From: Gammaproteobacteria bacterium
GTDB lineage: Bacteria; Pseudomonadota; Gammaproteobacteria; Arenicellales; JAANXG01
DNA: 32,617 nt
Reading direction: 5' to 3'
Assembly (NCBI GenBank): GCA_018263405.1
Contig: JAANXG010000004.1
Span: 1-32,617 of the forward strand
Position numbers and translations under genes: made by a program
In this document: positions 1 to 7,036 of the stretch, piece by piece
How the letters are laid out: the number at the start of each line of letters is the position of its first letter
How positions within the stretch are numbered: the first letter of the stretch is position 1
The notes under the pieces: generated by a model
Databases searched by the model: none
What the model was told of the DNA's origin: nothing
The model's input: the letters and a program-made list of their open reading frames with translations, nothing else

Positions 1-91
1 GGTCGGAAAAGCCCCTCGCCGGCGTTACGCTCGCTTGAATTGACCGGGCCAGTCCTGCGCTCGCGTGCCTTGGCGATCGGCTTTTCCGATC
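1..91. repeat. Imperfect inverted repeat at the left edge
   Basis: Bases 1-20 (beginning GGTCGGAAAAGCC) and 72-91 (containing GGCTTTTCCGATC) are imperfect reverse complements, about 17 of 20 pairing, around a 51-nt centre. The left arm starts at the window edge, so the element may extend further left. It could be a terminator-like hairpin of the gene to the left or another foldback repeat. No coding sequence is recognised in 1-171. Confidence 0.4.
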
Positions 92-128
92 CCGCTGAAC
101 GTGTGTGTATTTATGCCCAAGGGTACTT

Positions 129-150
129 AGGGCTCGCGCAAAAATAACTT
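129..150 (+). repeat. Solo arm of the 82-bp MITE family
   Basis: These 22 bases, starting AGGGCTCGCGC and ending AATAACTT, are identical to the first 22 bases of the 23-bp terminal arm of the elements at 29149-29230 and 30677-31020. The second arm is absent, so this is a broken or partly deleted copy. It lies 44 bp upstream of the pilus ATPase start, inside the region where its promoter would be expected. Confidence 0.8.
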
Positions 151-193
151 TTAGGACCTACAGGATAAACTATGGCCGAGGTCGATATTGCCT

Positions 194-1333
194 ATGAGTA
201 CGCTTTCCCCGGTGAATCCGCAAGGTCGAGCTACGCCACCCAGCGCCAAGGATGGCGATGGTTTGCGGTTCTTGACCCAGTTGTTACAAACCGCTGTCCG
301 CTGGAAGGCCTCGGACGTTCATCTCAAAGTTGGGATTCATCCTTATCTCCGCGTTGATGGCGTTCTGAGGGCGCTGCGGGAGTTTCCGGTACTCGCCGTG
401 CCGGACATGGAGGCGCTCATCCCGATCGTGTTCGACGAAGGCCACCGAAAACAGCTCAGCATGAATTACCAGGTGGACGGTTCGTTAGGTCTCAAAAACA
501 TTGGGCGGGTTCGCGTGAACGCTTATTACCAGCGTGGCTCGGCTGCCATGGCATTGCGTGTAATCGAAACGCAGATTCCGAAGCCCGAAGCGCTGGGTTT
601 GCCCGCAGCGGTAAAGGAGTTCACCCGCTTCGAGCGCGGTCTCGTGATCCTTACCGGCGCCACCGGCTGCGGGAAATCAACTACGCTTGCTTCGTTGATC
701 AATGAAATGAATTTCAACTATGCCAAGAACGTAATTACGATTGAAGATCCCATCGAATACTTGTTCAGCGATCAACGCAGCATTATTTCACAGCGGGAGA
801 TCGGCGCCGATGCGAAGTCGTTTCCGGATGCCATGGTGTCCGCCCTGCGTGAAGACCCCGACGTGATTTTCCTCGGTGAAATGCGTGATACCGATTCGAT
901 CGATACGACTTTGACCGCGGCGGAAACCGGTCATCTCGTATTCACGACGTTGCACGCACCGAGCGCTGCCGACACCATTGCGCGCATCATTTCAAGCTTC
1001 GCGCCGGATGCACAGGCCACGATCCGCACCAAACTCGCACAGAACCTGCGGGCCGTAGTGGCTCAGCGCCTGGTTTCACGCGCCGACGGCAAGGGCCGCG
1101 TCGTGGCCTGTGAGGTGATGACGGTCGGTCCTCGCGTGCGGGAATTGATCCTGGATCCGCTGCGGGCCAAGGAAATTTCCGACTTGGTCAAAAGCGGCGC
1201 GATAGTGGAGGGTATGCTGTCGTTCGATAAGCACCTGTTCGAGTTGTGCCGAAAGGGCGACATTACGGATGAAACCGCCTTGCAGTACGCGACGAGCCCG
1301 ACGGATCTCAAGCTCAAGCTCGACGGGTTCTGA
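194..1333 (+). CDS. PilT/PilU-family type IV pilus retraction ATPase
   Basis: Predicted cytoplasmic hexameric ATPase of the GspE/PilT family that powers pilus retraction (twitching). The N-terminal domain carries the ASDVHLKVG-type motif near residue 40. The Walker A motif is GATGCGKST at about 155-163; the Cys takes the usual Ser/Thr position. Then come an IEDPIEY Asp box, DVIFLGEMRD (Walker B) and ETGHLVFTTLHA (His box). At 379 aa it is nearer PilU than PilT in length, and the end (DLKLKLDGF) also recalls PilU, but I cannot separate the two subfamilies by eye. ATG 194 is chosen; TTG 188 in the same frame sits at better spacing from GAGG (178-181). The distant fimV-like gene fits a piliated cell. 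Confidence 0.88.
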   Translation: MSTLSPVNPQGRATPPSAKDGDGLRFLTQLLQTAVRWKASDVHLKVGIHPYLRVDGVLRALREFPVLAVPDMEALIPIVFDEGHRKQLSMNYQVDGSLGLKNIGRVRVNAYYQRGSAAMALRVIETQIPKPEALGLPAAVKEFTRFERGLVILTGATGCGKSTTLASLINEMNFNYAKNVITIEDPIEYLFSDQRSIISQREIGADAKSFPDAMVSALREDPDVIFLGEMRDTDSIDTTLTAAETGHLVFTTLHAPSAADTIARIISSFAPDAQATIRTKLAQNLRAVVAQRLVSRADGKGRVVACEVMTVGPRVRELILDPLRAKEISDLVKSGAIVEGMLSFDKHLFELCRKGDITDETALQYATSPTDLKLKLDGF

Positions 1334-1492
1334 TCGGGCGTGTCCGATGGCAACAAAGCGATTGCCGCGCGCTCGTTTCAGATCGATTCCGAGGCGCTTT
1401 GTTGGTAGTGCATCCGAAGGGCATTTTCGCAGGGCGCATTCTTCCAGTCTGTACCGAAACGAACGGGACGACGATATCATCTTGAAGGAGTA

Positions 1493-2143
1493 CTAAAATC
1501 GACGAATCGGCCAATTCCGGCGAAGGGCCTCGCATTCTAGTACCGCGTCCGGGTTGACCGCCACGGGATGATCGACACATTCAAGAAGTGGTAGATCGTT
1601 CCAGGAATCGGTATAGAACCAGCTTCCTCGCGGTTCACAGCCGGAACGCGCCAACCAATCATTAAATTTCGCTACTTTGCCTTCCCGGAAGCACGGCTCG
1701 CCGATGATCTTTCCGGTAAAGGCGCCGTCTATGAACTCGAGCTCGGTGGCGATAAGATGCTCGATTCCGAACAAGTTCGCAATCGGCCGCGTGATGAAGC
1801 TATTCGTGGCGGTGATGATCGCCAGAGTGTCTCCCTGCCCACGGTGGTACGCCACGAGAGTCCTGGCAGACTCCGTCACCAGGGGCTGAATTTTTTCTTC
1901 AATGTATTCTTCTCGCAGCTGGGCCAGCGCTTCATAGCGCTCCTCGACCAGCGGTGTGAGCTGGAAATCGAGAAATTCGCGGATATCCAGCCGGCCGGCG
2001 TCGTACTCTGCCATGTAGTAGTTACTGCGCTGTTCGAATATTTCGGGTTCTACGATGGTGCGTTCAGCCAGAAACAGCCCCCACGCATGGTCGCTGTCTC
2101 CCGATAACAGCGTGTGATCGAGATCGAACAGCGCTAATGCCAT
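1493..2143 (-). CDS. HAD-IB family (SerB-like) phosphatase
   Basis: HAD superfamily subclass IB hydrolase. It carries the nucleophile motif FDLDHTLL (D7 and D9 from the chosen ATG), a helical cap, the motif II region IITATNS with Thr, and a motif III/IV acidic region SWFYTDSWNDLPLLE, which binds Mg2+. Length is 216 aa. Members act on phosphomonoesters such as phosphoserine or related metabolites; the substrate cannot be read from the sequence. It is divergent from rppH, a common neighbour in gammaproteobacteria. ATG 2143 is preferred because FDLDHT is normally very near the N-terminus; a TTG lies two codons upstream. No strong Shine-Dalgarno is visible. Confidence 0.85.
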   Translation of the reverse strand: MALALFDLDHTLLSGDSDHAWGLFLAERTIVEPEIFEQRSNYYMAEYDAGRLDIREFLDFQLTPLVEERYEALAQLREEYIEEKIQPLVTESARTLVAYHRGQGDTLAIITATNSFITRPIANLFGIEHLIATELEFIDGAFTGKIIGEPCFREGKVAKFNDWLARSGCEPRGSWFYTDSWNDLPLLECVDHPVAVNPDAVLECEALRRNWPIRRF

Positions 2144-2232
2144 GGACAATAACTAATTTTGAGCGCGGCGGCGCCCGGAATTTTCCGTGAATGCCGGATC
2201 ATGGAAAAATCTTCGTTGAGCTGGATGGTAAG

Positions 2233-2808
2233 ATGTCGGTAATGAATTTCAATCTACCGCATAGCATATACGAAGAACTGCGCCGGGACGACGGGTATCG
2301 CCCCAACATCGGTATGATACTAATGAACTGCTTTGGCAAGGTATTATGGGCGCGACGGGCGAGCCGTGACGGTTGGCAATTCCCGCAGGGCGGTATCGAG
2401 CGCAACGAGTCGTTCGAGGACGCATTGTTGCGGGAGTTGTACGAAGAAGTCGGGTTGGGGGTTCATCAGGTGAACATGCTGGCGCACACTTTGAGGTGGA
2501 TGCATTATGACTTGCCAGGGAGCTATCTCAAGCGGGCACGCCGGCGCGGAGATAGCAAATTCCGTGGCCAGAAACAGATCTGGTGTCTGCTCGTTCTGCT
2601 TGGCGACGACTCGCAGGTGTGTTTATCGGCTTCGAAAAAGCCTGAGTTCGACAAATGGATCTGGACCGATTGGTGGACGGCGGTCCAGCAGATCGTCGAC
2701 TTTAAACGTCCTGTTTATGAATCCGTATGGTCCGAACTCAATCCGTTTTTAAGCACGTACATGAATTTCTGGTTCCCTGAAACCAGACCAGGGCGTCCCA
2801 AGGCCTGA
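2233..2808 (+). CDS. rppH: RNA pyrophosphohydrolase RppH (Nudix)
   Basis: Removes pyrophosphate from the 5' end of triphosphorylated mRNA and so triggers RNase E-dependent decay. The core starts DDGYRPNIGMIL, followed by WQFPQGGI and a complete Nudix box of the form G-x5-E-x7-REUxEExGU (GGIERNESF...RELYEEVGL). The later GQKQIWCLL and PEFDKWIW segments are typical of RppH. The protein has about 17 residues before DDGYRPN, more than E. coli RppH. In-frame starts are ATG 2191, 2233 and 2242; 2233 is chosen for the GGA-rich stretch just upstream. Start uncertain, identity firm. Confidence 0.9.
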   Translation: MSVMNFNLPHSIYEELRRDDGYRPNIGMILMNCFGKVLWARRASRDGWQFPQGGIERNESFEDALLRELYEEVGLGVHQVNMLAHTLRWMHYDLPGSYLKRARRRGDSKFRGQKQIWCLLVLLGDDSQVCLSASKKPEFDKWIWTDWWTAVQQIVDFKRPVYESVWSELNPFLSTYMNFWFPETRPGRPKA

Positions 2809-2843
2809 GCGGCTTTTGTGAAGTTACCCCGATTTACTGTAAT

Positions 2844-3046
2844 TTCTTAAAAAGTCCGTGCAATGCCGGCGATCATGTAGGGGCAGGGTTGTCTTTCAGG
2901 GACGCTGTAAGAAGTGGCATAGGGAAGTGCCGTTTACGGAGCTAAGGATGCAATACATCCTTGTACGCTCTGTCGAAAGCCTCCGTGCTTTCGACAGCCC
3001 CGAAAGACAACCCTACCCCTACATTCTTGCACGGGGTTATTGAGAA
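2844..3046. repeat. Structured palindromic repeat element, full copy
   Basis: About 203 bp with two nested sets of inverted arms. The outer arms are 2844-2861 and 3029-3046 (14 of 18 pairs). The inner arms are 2876-2897 (TGTAGGGGCAGGG...) and 3002-3023 (...CCCTACCCCTACA), 21 of 22 pairs. Between them are further perfect hairpins: CTGTCGAAAG/CTTTCGACAG at about 2971-2998, AGGATG/CATCCT at about 2945-2961, and a small GGCA/TGCC stem. No transposase is present. It fills most of the 246-bp gap between rppH and the convergent gene at 3055. It could be a MITE or REP-type element; family not determined. Confidence 0.75.
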
Positions 3047-3054
3047 ATTACGAT

Positions 3055-3573
3055 TTACTTGGGCGGGAACAACCGGATTTTGCTGACCTGTCCATGATCC
3101 AGGACAAATCCTATGCCGCGGTCGTTGTAATTCAACCTTTCGGAATCCGTCTCTTTGGGTCCGTAGATAGTGGCAAGCTGGTGTTGTGCCATACCGAAGG
3201 ATGCCCCCTCGGTAGTGACATAAGGAGAAGTAAATTTCCCGGTGATATTCATGACTTCCACGCTGTCGCCGCCGATGAGGGTAATCATGGTGTGGTCAGC
3301 GATCTTGTATGTCCATCTATTGCCAAAGATGTTGTCCCGTTTCTTTTGGGTCGGCGGCCCCCACGTTTGAAGCACTCGATCGAAAGCCGTGCCGATTTTT
3401 ACTTTTTTAAGACCGACCCCGGGCTGTAGAAATATATCCCGCTGGAGATAGTCGGTAACCAATTTCGCCGCGCTGGAAGTCCCCTGGTCCTGGGCGGTGA
3501 CCACGAGCGGGGCCAATGCGGCGCCCATCAGGCAAAACGCCAGGTACAGTACGGCATGTTTATACGCTGCCAT
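3055..3573 (-). CDS. Secreted protein of unknown function
   Basis: 172 aa with a clear Sec signal peptide: a hydrophobic stretch at about residues 8-26 ending near TAQDQ. The mature part seems to hold two related halves, one with VKIGTAFDRVLQTWGPP and one with GASFGMAQHQLATIYGP followed by IGFVLDHGQVSKIRLF. Each reads as a short helix-turn plus beta-hairpin repeat of the kind seen in small periplasmic proteins. I do not recognise the family. It lies 9 bp downstream of the DUF3301 gene on the same strand, so the two are probably cotranscribed. Its stop codon lies 8 bp from the end of the repeat at 2844-3046. Confidence 0.7.
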   Translation of the reverse strand: MAAYKHAVLYLAFCLMGAALAPLVVTAQDQGTSSAAKLVTDYLQRDIFLQPGVGLKKVKIGTAFDRVLQTWGPPTQKKRDNIFGNRWTYKIADHTMITLIGGDSVEVMNITGKFTSPYVTTEGASFGMAQHQLATIYGPKETDSERLNYNDRGIGFVLDHGQVSKIRLFPPK

Positions 3574-3582
3574 GACTTCAAT

Positions 3583-3900
3583 CTACATAACAAACGTATC
3601 TTCGTTGATTAAGAAGTGTTCTACCTCTCGGCCAAGAGTTATTACCGTACCACGGCATCGATAATGATTATCACTGGTGTAATAGAAATCGTAATGGCGT
3701 CTTAGCCGGCGATGTGTAAAACTAAATACCATGGCTTGGAGACACACGCTACCGTCAAGAAACTGATAATTCTGCTTATGACAAAAGTTCTTCACATAAT
3801 CAATTGCGGTCTCACGGGCGCGCATGTTGTCATACCAACACCAAATAACGCCGAGTACCCCACATATCGCGGCCAGATTGTACAATGTCGAACTACCCAA
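3583..3900 (-). CDS. DUF3301-family small membrane protein
   Basis: The reliable part begins STLYNLAAICGVLGVIWCWYDN, one membrane helix, followed by MRARETAIDYVKNFC, FLDGSVCLQ, a basic stretch, YDFYYTS and RGTVITLG. This is the DUF3301 pattern: a transmembrane segment, the LRARE-like motif and a small beta-rich cytoplasmic domain. Function is unknown. The open frame extends upstream to ATG 4083, but that extra 61 codons crosses a repeat (4007-4047) and the start of the opposite-strand gene at 4070 and looks non-coding. TTG 3900 gives 105 aa, the usual family length, though no clear ribosome site precedes it. TTG 3948 is an alternative. Confidence 0.62.
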   Translation of the reverse strand: MGSSTLYNLAAICGVLGVIWCWYDNMRARETAIDYVKNFCHKQNYQFLDGSVCLQAMVFSFTHRRLRRHYDFYYTSDNHYRCRGTVITLGREVEHFLINEDTFVM

Positions 3901-4006
3901 GTCTGGTAAGTCGTGATTGAAATCGTGAAGGGGGATAGTACCACCCTTCAAGATGATATTTACGGGTACAGAACCCCGCAGGAGTGCACTTGCACAATTC
4001 CCTAAT

Positions 4007-4047
4007 GACAACCCTGCCCCCACATTCTTACACGGGGTTACTGAGAA
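4007..4047 (+). repeat. Tail-only fragment of the palindromic repeat
   Basis: This matches the right end of the element at 2844-3046 (bases 3006-3046) in the same orientation: GACAACCCTGCCCC, then CACATTCTTACACGGGG, then TTACTGAGAA, with only a few differences. The left arm and internal hairpins are absent. It lies in the divergent region between the DUF3301 gene and the transpeptidase gene. Confidence 0.75.
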
Positions 4048-4069
4048 CTTGTCAGGTATTTGAATCCAT

Positions 4070-5290
4070 ATGAAATCCCGCAAGCGCTATCTGGGGGTTG
4101 CATGTGCAGGTTTGCTCGTGTACCTCAGTGTCTTGCCGGTCGAGCTGGCGGCGGTCAGATTCAGTCGCGCACAAATTACCGGCGTCGATACTCGGATTGT
4201 TCGTGTGGCGCTCAAAGATGCAATGATACGGGAGCAATTTCCCGACAGGTTTCGCATAAAGAGCCGGGACCAGTGGGTGGAAGTGAACGCTGAATATACG
4301 ATCCGCCCCAAACTGCAGGAATATCTTGACGATATCTACCAGCGCTGGAAGCCGGATTATGCGGCGTTCTTCGCCATGGATGCGGTCACCGGATCCGTGC
4401 TCGCCTACGCGGATTTTGTACGGCATGCTGAGGACGATGTCTACGGTCACCTTGCGCTTAACGCGCTGTTTCCCGCCGCCTCGGTTTTTAAGATAATTAC
4501 GGCTGCTGCTGCTTTGGATACTGACACCGTGCGACCCGATTCGATCTTGCCCTATAACGGAAAATCGACCAGTTTGTACAAGAAACAAGTGTTGCACCAT
4601 AAGGACCATAAATGGACCCGGCGCCCCACTTTGAAGAAAGCATTCGCCACATCGGTGAACACCGTGTTCGCGCGTCTGGGTGTATATGAGCTCGGTGCGG
4701 ATGCCATGAACGAATATGCGCAACGTTTTGCATTCAATCGTCACGATTTGCTCACGGATATACCCATCGATTTGGGGGTTAGCAATATCGAGGACGAGCA
4801 GTGGGTGCTGGCCGAGGTAGCGTCCGGCTACACCGAACGCAATACACTGAGCCCCGTTCACGGGGCGATGCTGGCCAGTGCTATTGCCAATGACGGGCGT
4901 ATTGCTGTTCCCTACGGGGTGAAACGTCTCACCAACTCCTACGGATGGCCGTTGTATGTCAACGAGCCGCGACATCTGACAGAGGCGATCGGGGCTGACA
5001 CTGTGGAGCAGATGCGGGTGCTGATGCAGGAGACCGTGCGCCGCGGCTCAGCCCGCCGTTTTTTTCGCGGATTCTTCAAAGGCCGCGATATCGAAGTCGG
5101 CGGCAAAACAGGCTCTTTGTCCGGCGACCACCCGAAGGGTCGTAACGAATGGTTCGTGGGTTACGCCCGGAGAGGCGATGAGCGCATCGCGTTTGCTTCT
5201 TTGACGGTTAGCAAGAAAAAGTGGCGGGTCAAGCCGGCCCGTGTTGCAAGGAAATTTGCCGAAAAATATTTCGCTAGTCGTGATAACTAA
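4070..5290 (+). CDS. Stand-alone penicillin-binding transpeptidase
   Basis: 406 aa with an N-terminal signal/anchor (about residues 7-28), a short linker, and a DD-transpeptidase domain holding all three active-site motifs in order: SxxK as S138-V-F-K141, SxN as S195-V-N197, and KTG at 346-348. It should cross-link peptidoglycan in the periplasm or act as a beta-lactam-binding relative. It has neither a glycosyltransferase domain nor the large dimerisation domain of class B PBPs such as FtsI, so it is a reduced form. The N-terminal YTIRPKLQEYL plus FFAMDAVTGSVLA corresponds to the start of the PBP fold. It is not in an operon and is flanked by repeat fragments on both sides. The substrate and exact role are unknown. 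Confidence 0.82.
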   Translation: MKSRKRYLGVACAGLLVYLSVLPVELAAVRFSRAQITGVDTRIVRVALKDAMIREQFPDRFRIKSRDQWVEVNAEYTIRPKLQEYLDDIYQRWKPDYAAFFAMDAVTGSVLAYADFVRHAEDDVYGHLALNALFPAASVFKIITAAAALDTDTVRPDSILPYNGKSTSLYKKQVLHHKDHKWTRRPTLKKAFATSVNTVFARLGVYELGADAMNEYAQRFAFNRHDLLTDIPIDLGVSNIEDEQWVLAEVASGYTERNTLSPVHGAMLASAIANDGRIAVPYGVKRLTNSYGWPLYVNEPRHLTEAIGADTVEQMRVLMQETVRRGSARRFFRGFFKGRDIEVGGKTGSLSGDHPKGRNEWFVGYARRGDERIAFASLTVSKKKWRVKPARVARKFAEKYFASRDN

Positions 5291-5301
5291 AAGTAAGAAA
5301 A

Positions 5302-5340
5302 ACAATCCCGCCCCCATATTCTGCACGGGGTTATCGATAA
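5302..5340 (+). repeat. Second tail-only fragment of the palindromic repeat
   Basis: AACAATCCCGCCCCCATATT followed by CTGCACGGGGTTATCGATAA resembles the tails at 3008-3046 and 4007-4047, but is more diverged. It sits between the convergent 3' ends of the transpeptidase gene and rfaE2. Confidence 0.65.
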
Positions 5341-5349
5341 CTTAGGGCT

Positions 5350-5823
5350 CTATCTCGAACGGATGCGCTCGATCAGTTCGGTTGTAGAACAGTCGTATTC
5401 GAATGGAATAGAGTGTATCTGACCGCCCCGGTACTTTACTGCCTCACCGCCGGCGATTTCATCGATGCTCCAGTCTCCTCCCTTGACCAGGTGGTCGGGT
5501 TCCACGAGATTAATTAGCTGTTCCGGAGTGTCTTCGTCAAAGGGAACGACAATATCGACGCTTTCGAGCGCTGCCAGCACAGCCATGCGGTCTTCAAGGC
5601 AGTTAACGGGACGGTCCGGCGATTTATCGAGCCGTTTGACGGAGGCGTCAGTATTAACCCCTACGACCAGGGATCTGCCGAAGGCAGCCGCCCGGGCCAA
5701 GTACGTCACGTGGCCCCGGTGTAGTATGTCAAAACATCCATTGGTAAAGACAATTGGTTTCGTCAGCCCTTCCAGGATATTTTGTAGTTCGCTTCGATCA
5801 CGAACAATCTTTTCGTCCACCAC
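5350..5823 (-). CDS. rfaE2: D-glycero-beta-D-manno-heptose 1-phosphate adenylyltransferase
   Basis: Nucleotidyltransferase of LPS inner-core synthesis; it activates heptose 1-phosphate with ATP to form ADP-heptose. The signature [13 protein letters not shown] at residues 26-38 contains the HxGH-type nucleotide-binding motif. [29 protein letters not shown] and LVKGGDW follow, as in the C-terminal half of HldE. At 157 aa it is only the adenylyltransferase half; the kinase (rfaE1) must be elsewhere. GTG 5823 starts the frame (a second GTG follows). It lies just downstream of the dolP-like remnant and gmhA/diaA on the same strand. Confidence 0.93.
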   Translation of the reverse strand: MVDEKIVRDRSELQNILEGLTKPIVFTNGCFDILHRGHVTYLARAAAFGRSLVVGVNTDASVKRLDKSPDRPVNCLEDRMAVLAALESVDIVVPFDEDTPEQLINLVEPDHLVKGGDWSIDEIAGGEAVKYRGGQIHSIPFEYDCSTTELIERIRSR

Positions 5824-5825
5824 GA

Positions 5826-5990
5826 TTAATCCACGTATTCGAATACCTTGACAACAGGGATGACACCGTCAACGTGGCGCACGACGTCGATGGTGGTGAC
5901 AGTGGCTGCGCCTGCAATTGTTGCAACGCATCTGTTCAACAATACGATACAAGCTAAAACACCAAACAGACGGCACAAATTAATCGCCAT
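5826..5990 (-). pseudogene. Miniature dolP-like (BON lipoprotein) remnant
   Basis: A 54-codon open frame from ATG 5990 to TAA 5826. Residues 1-20 form a lipoprotein signal with a lipobox-like end (VLLNRC, Cys21), then VATIAGAATV. The last part, [19 protein letters not shown], matches the final strand and tail of BON-domain proteins of the DolP/YraP family. The two BON domains that should lie between are missing, consistent with an in-frame internal deletion of well over 100 codons. The position supports this: dolP follows diaA in E. coli (lpoA-yraN-diaA-dolP). Its start overlaps the gmhA/diaA stop by 11 nt and its stop lies 2 nt from the rfaE2 start. It may be a degraded gene or a surviving lipopeptide. 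Confidence 0.7.
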
Positions 5991-6573
5991 GCCCAAAGAT
6001 CTTCCAGTCGATCAGGTCGCATATGCAGTGAATTATCAGCCCATGTATCTCCTGGACTCTGGCCGTGGACTTGCCGGGAGCGAGGATATTGATATCTTCA
6101 CCCCTCATGACTTGGGCGGCTTGACCACCGTCGCGGCCATTCAGTGCAATGCAAATCATGTCTTTTTCATGCCCGGCATGCAAAGCTTTGGTGATATTGG
6201 CAGAATTTCCAGATGTAGTGATGGCAAATAAAATGTCATCCGGTTGGCCGAGTGCGTGAATTTGTCGTCCGAATATATCGCTGTAGTCGTAATCGTTCGC
6301 GATAGAGGTCAGTGTTGATGCGTCTGTCGTAATGGCCACGGCAGGTAGCCCGGGACGTTCGGCTTCGAAACGATTCAATAACTCCGACGAAAAGTGCTGA
6401 GCGTCGGCAGCGGATCCGCCGTTGCCACAGATCAATATTTTCCCACCATTAAGCAACGTCCGGGAGATACGGTCGGCAGCGAGGGATATCGGTTCAACCA
6501 GTGGCTCAACCGCCGCTTGTAGATTTGCGATACATTCGTTGAAGTGCGCGGCGACCCTGTCTGTCTGTTTCAT
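5980..6573 (-). CDS. gmhA: SIS-domain phosphoheptose isomerase (GmhA/DiaA family)
   Basis: 197 aa SIS protein. GmhA converts sedoheptulose 7-phosphate to D-glycero-D-manno-heptose 7-phosphate; the paralogue DiaA binds DnaA to time replication. Visible motifs are CGNGGSAADAQHFSSEL (residues 49-65) with Glu64, TTSGNS (119-124) binding the sugar phosphate, and EIHGLIIHCICD with His177. Glu64 and His177 match the catalytic pair of E. coli GmhA (E65, H180). Synteny with lpoA and yraN is that of diaA, while rfaE2 two genes downstream favours a heptose role. One protein may serve either function; I lean to GmhA. Confidence 0.82.
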   Translation of the reverse strand: MKQTDRVAAHFNECIANLQAAVEPLVEPISLAADRISRTLLNGGKILICGNGGSAADAQHFSSELLNRFEAERPGLPAVAITTDASTLTSIANDYDYSDIFGRQIHALGQPDDILFAITTSGNSANITKALHAGHEKDMICIALNGRDGGQAAQVMRGEDINILAPGKSTARVQEIHGLIIHCICDLIDWKIFGHGD

Positions 6574-6621
6574 GGGCTCTTATATTCGTGTAAGCAATGC
6601 AGCTTGTCGAGTGAATACACT

Positions 6622-7017
6622 TTACAAAGCATTCGGTATCCAGTCCACTTGTGCATTGTCATCGATGTCGGCATCCGGGTCGCTACCGAAGCCGGAAATA
6701 AGTACCACATCGAATCGACACGGAAAGTCCACTCCGACGCGTCGGCGCTGCAAATAACGTTCGGCCGAAGCGCGCAATTTACGCTGCTTGTGGAAATCGA
6801 TACTCTCGAGTGCACCACCGTAGCGTTTATTTTTACGGTATCGGACTTCCACGAACACAATCGTGGATTGGTCCCGCATTACCAAATCGATTTCACCGAA
6901 GCGGCAACGGTAATTCGCTTCAACGCAGGTAAGACCCTGATTTTCGAGATATCTTCTGGCGCGGCGCTCCGCATTCCGACCCTTGATCAGATGCGCGGGT
7001 AAACGGGTCGGTTTCAC
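6622..7017 (-). CDS. yraN: YraN / UPF0102 endonuclease-like protein
   Basis: 131 aa from GTG 7017, the same length as E. coli YraN. Conserved motifs are GRNAERRARRYLENQGL, NYRCRFGEIDLVMRD and TIVFVEVRYRKNKRYGGALESI, then CRFDVVLISG. The pattern GEIDLI-x-VFVEVR is the D-x(n)-ExK-like core of a restriction-endonuclease fold; the biological role is unclear. The frame can be extended to GTG 7065, but that overlaps the lpoA stop. GTG 7017 has AGGA about 10 nt upstream and leaves a 19-nt gap after lpoA, so it is preferred. It is in the lpoA operon. Confidence 0.9.
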   Translation of the reverse strand: MKPTRLPAHLIKGRNAERRARRYLENQGLTCVEANYRCRFGEIDLVMRDQSTIVFVEVRYRKNKRYGGALESIDFHKQRKLRASAERYLQRRRVGVDFPCRFDVVLISGFGSDPDADIDDNAQVDWIPNAL

Positions 7018-7036
7018 TGGTATTTTTCCTGTTTCG

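Noticed and set aside
72-91. CTTTTCCGATC near the left edge as a second adapter remnant
   Set aside because: It differs from the adapter core, and its partner arm at 1-20 makes it part of an inverted repeat, so it is more likely genomic.
1334-1492. Possible small gene or RNA between the pilus ATPase and HAD genes
   Set aside because: Only short chance frames and no convincing stem-loop or promoter were found.
4052-4975. 307-codon antisense frame opposite the transpeptidase gene
   Set aside because: The plus-strand frame has all three transpeptidase motifs in order, while the antisense product has no recognisable motif.
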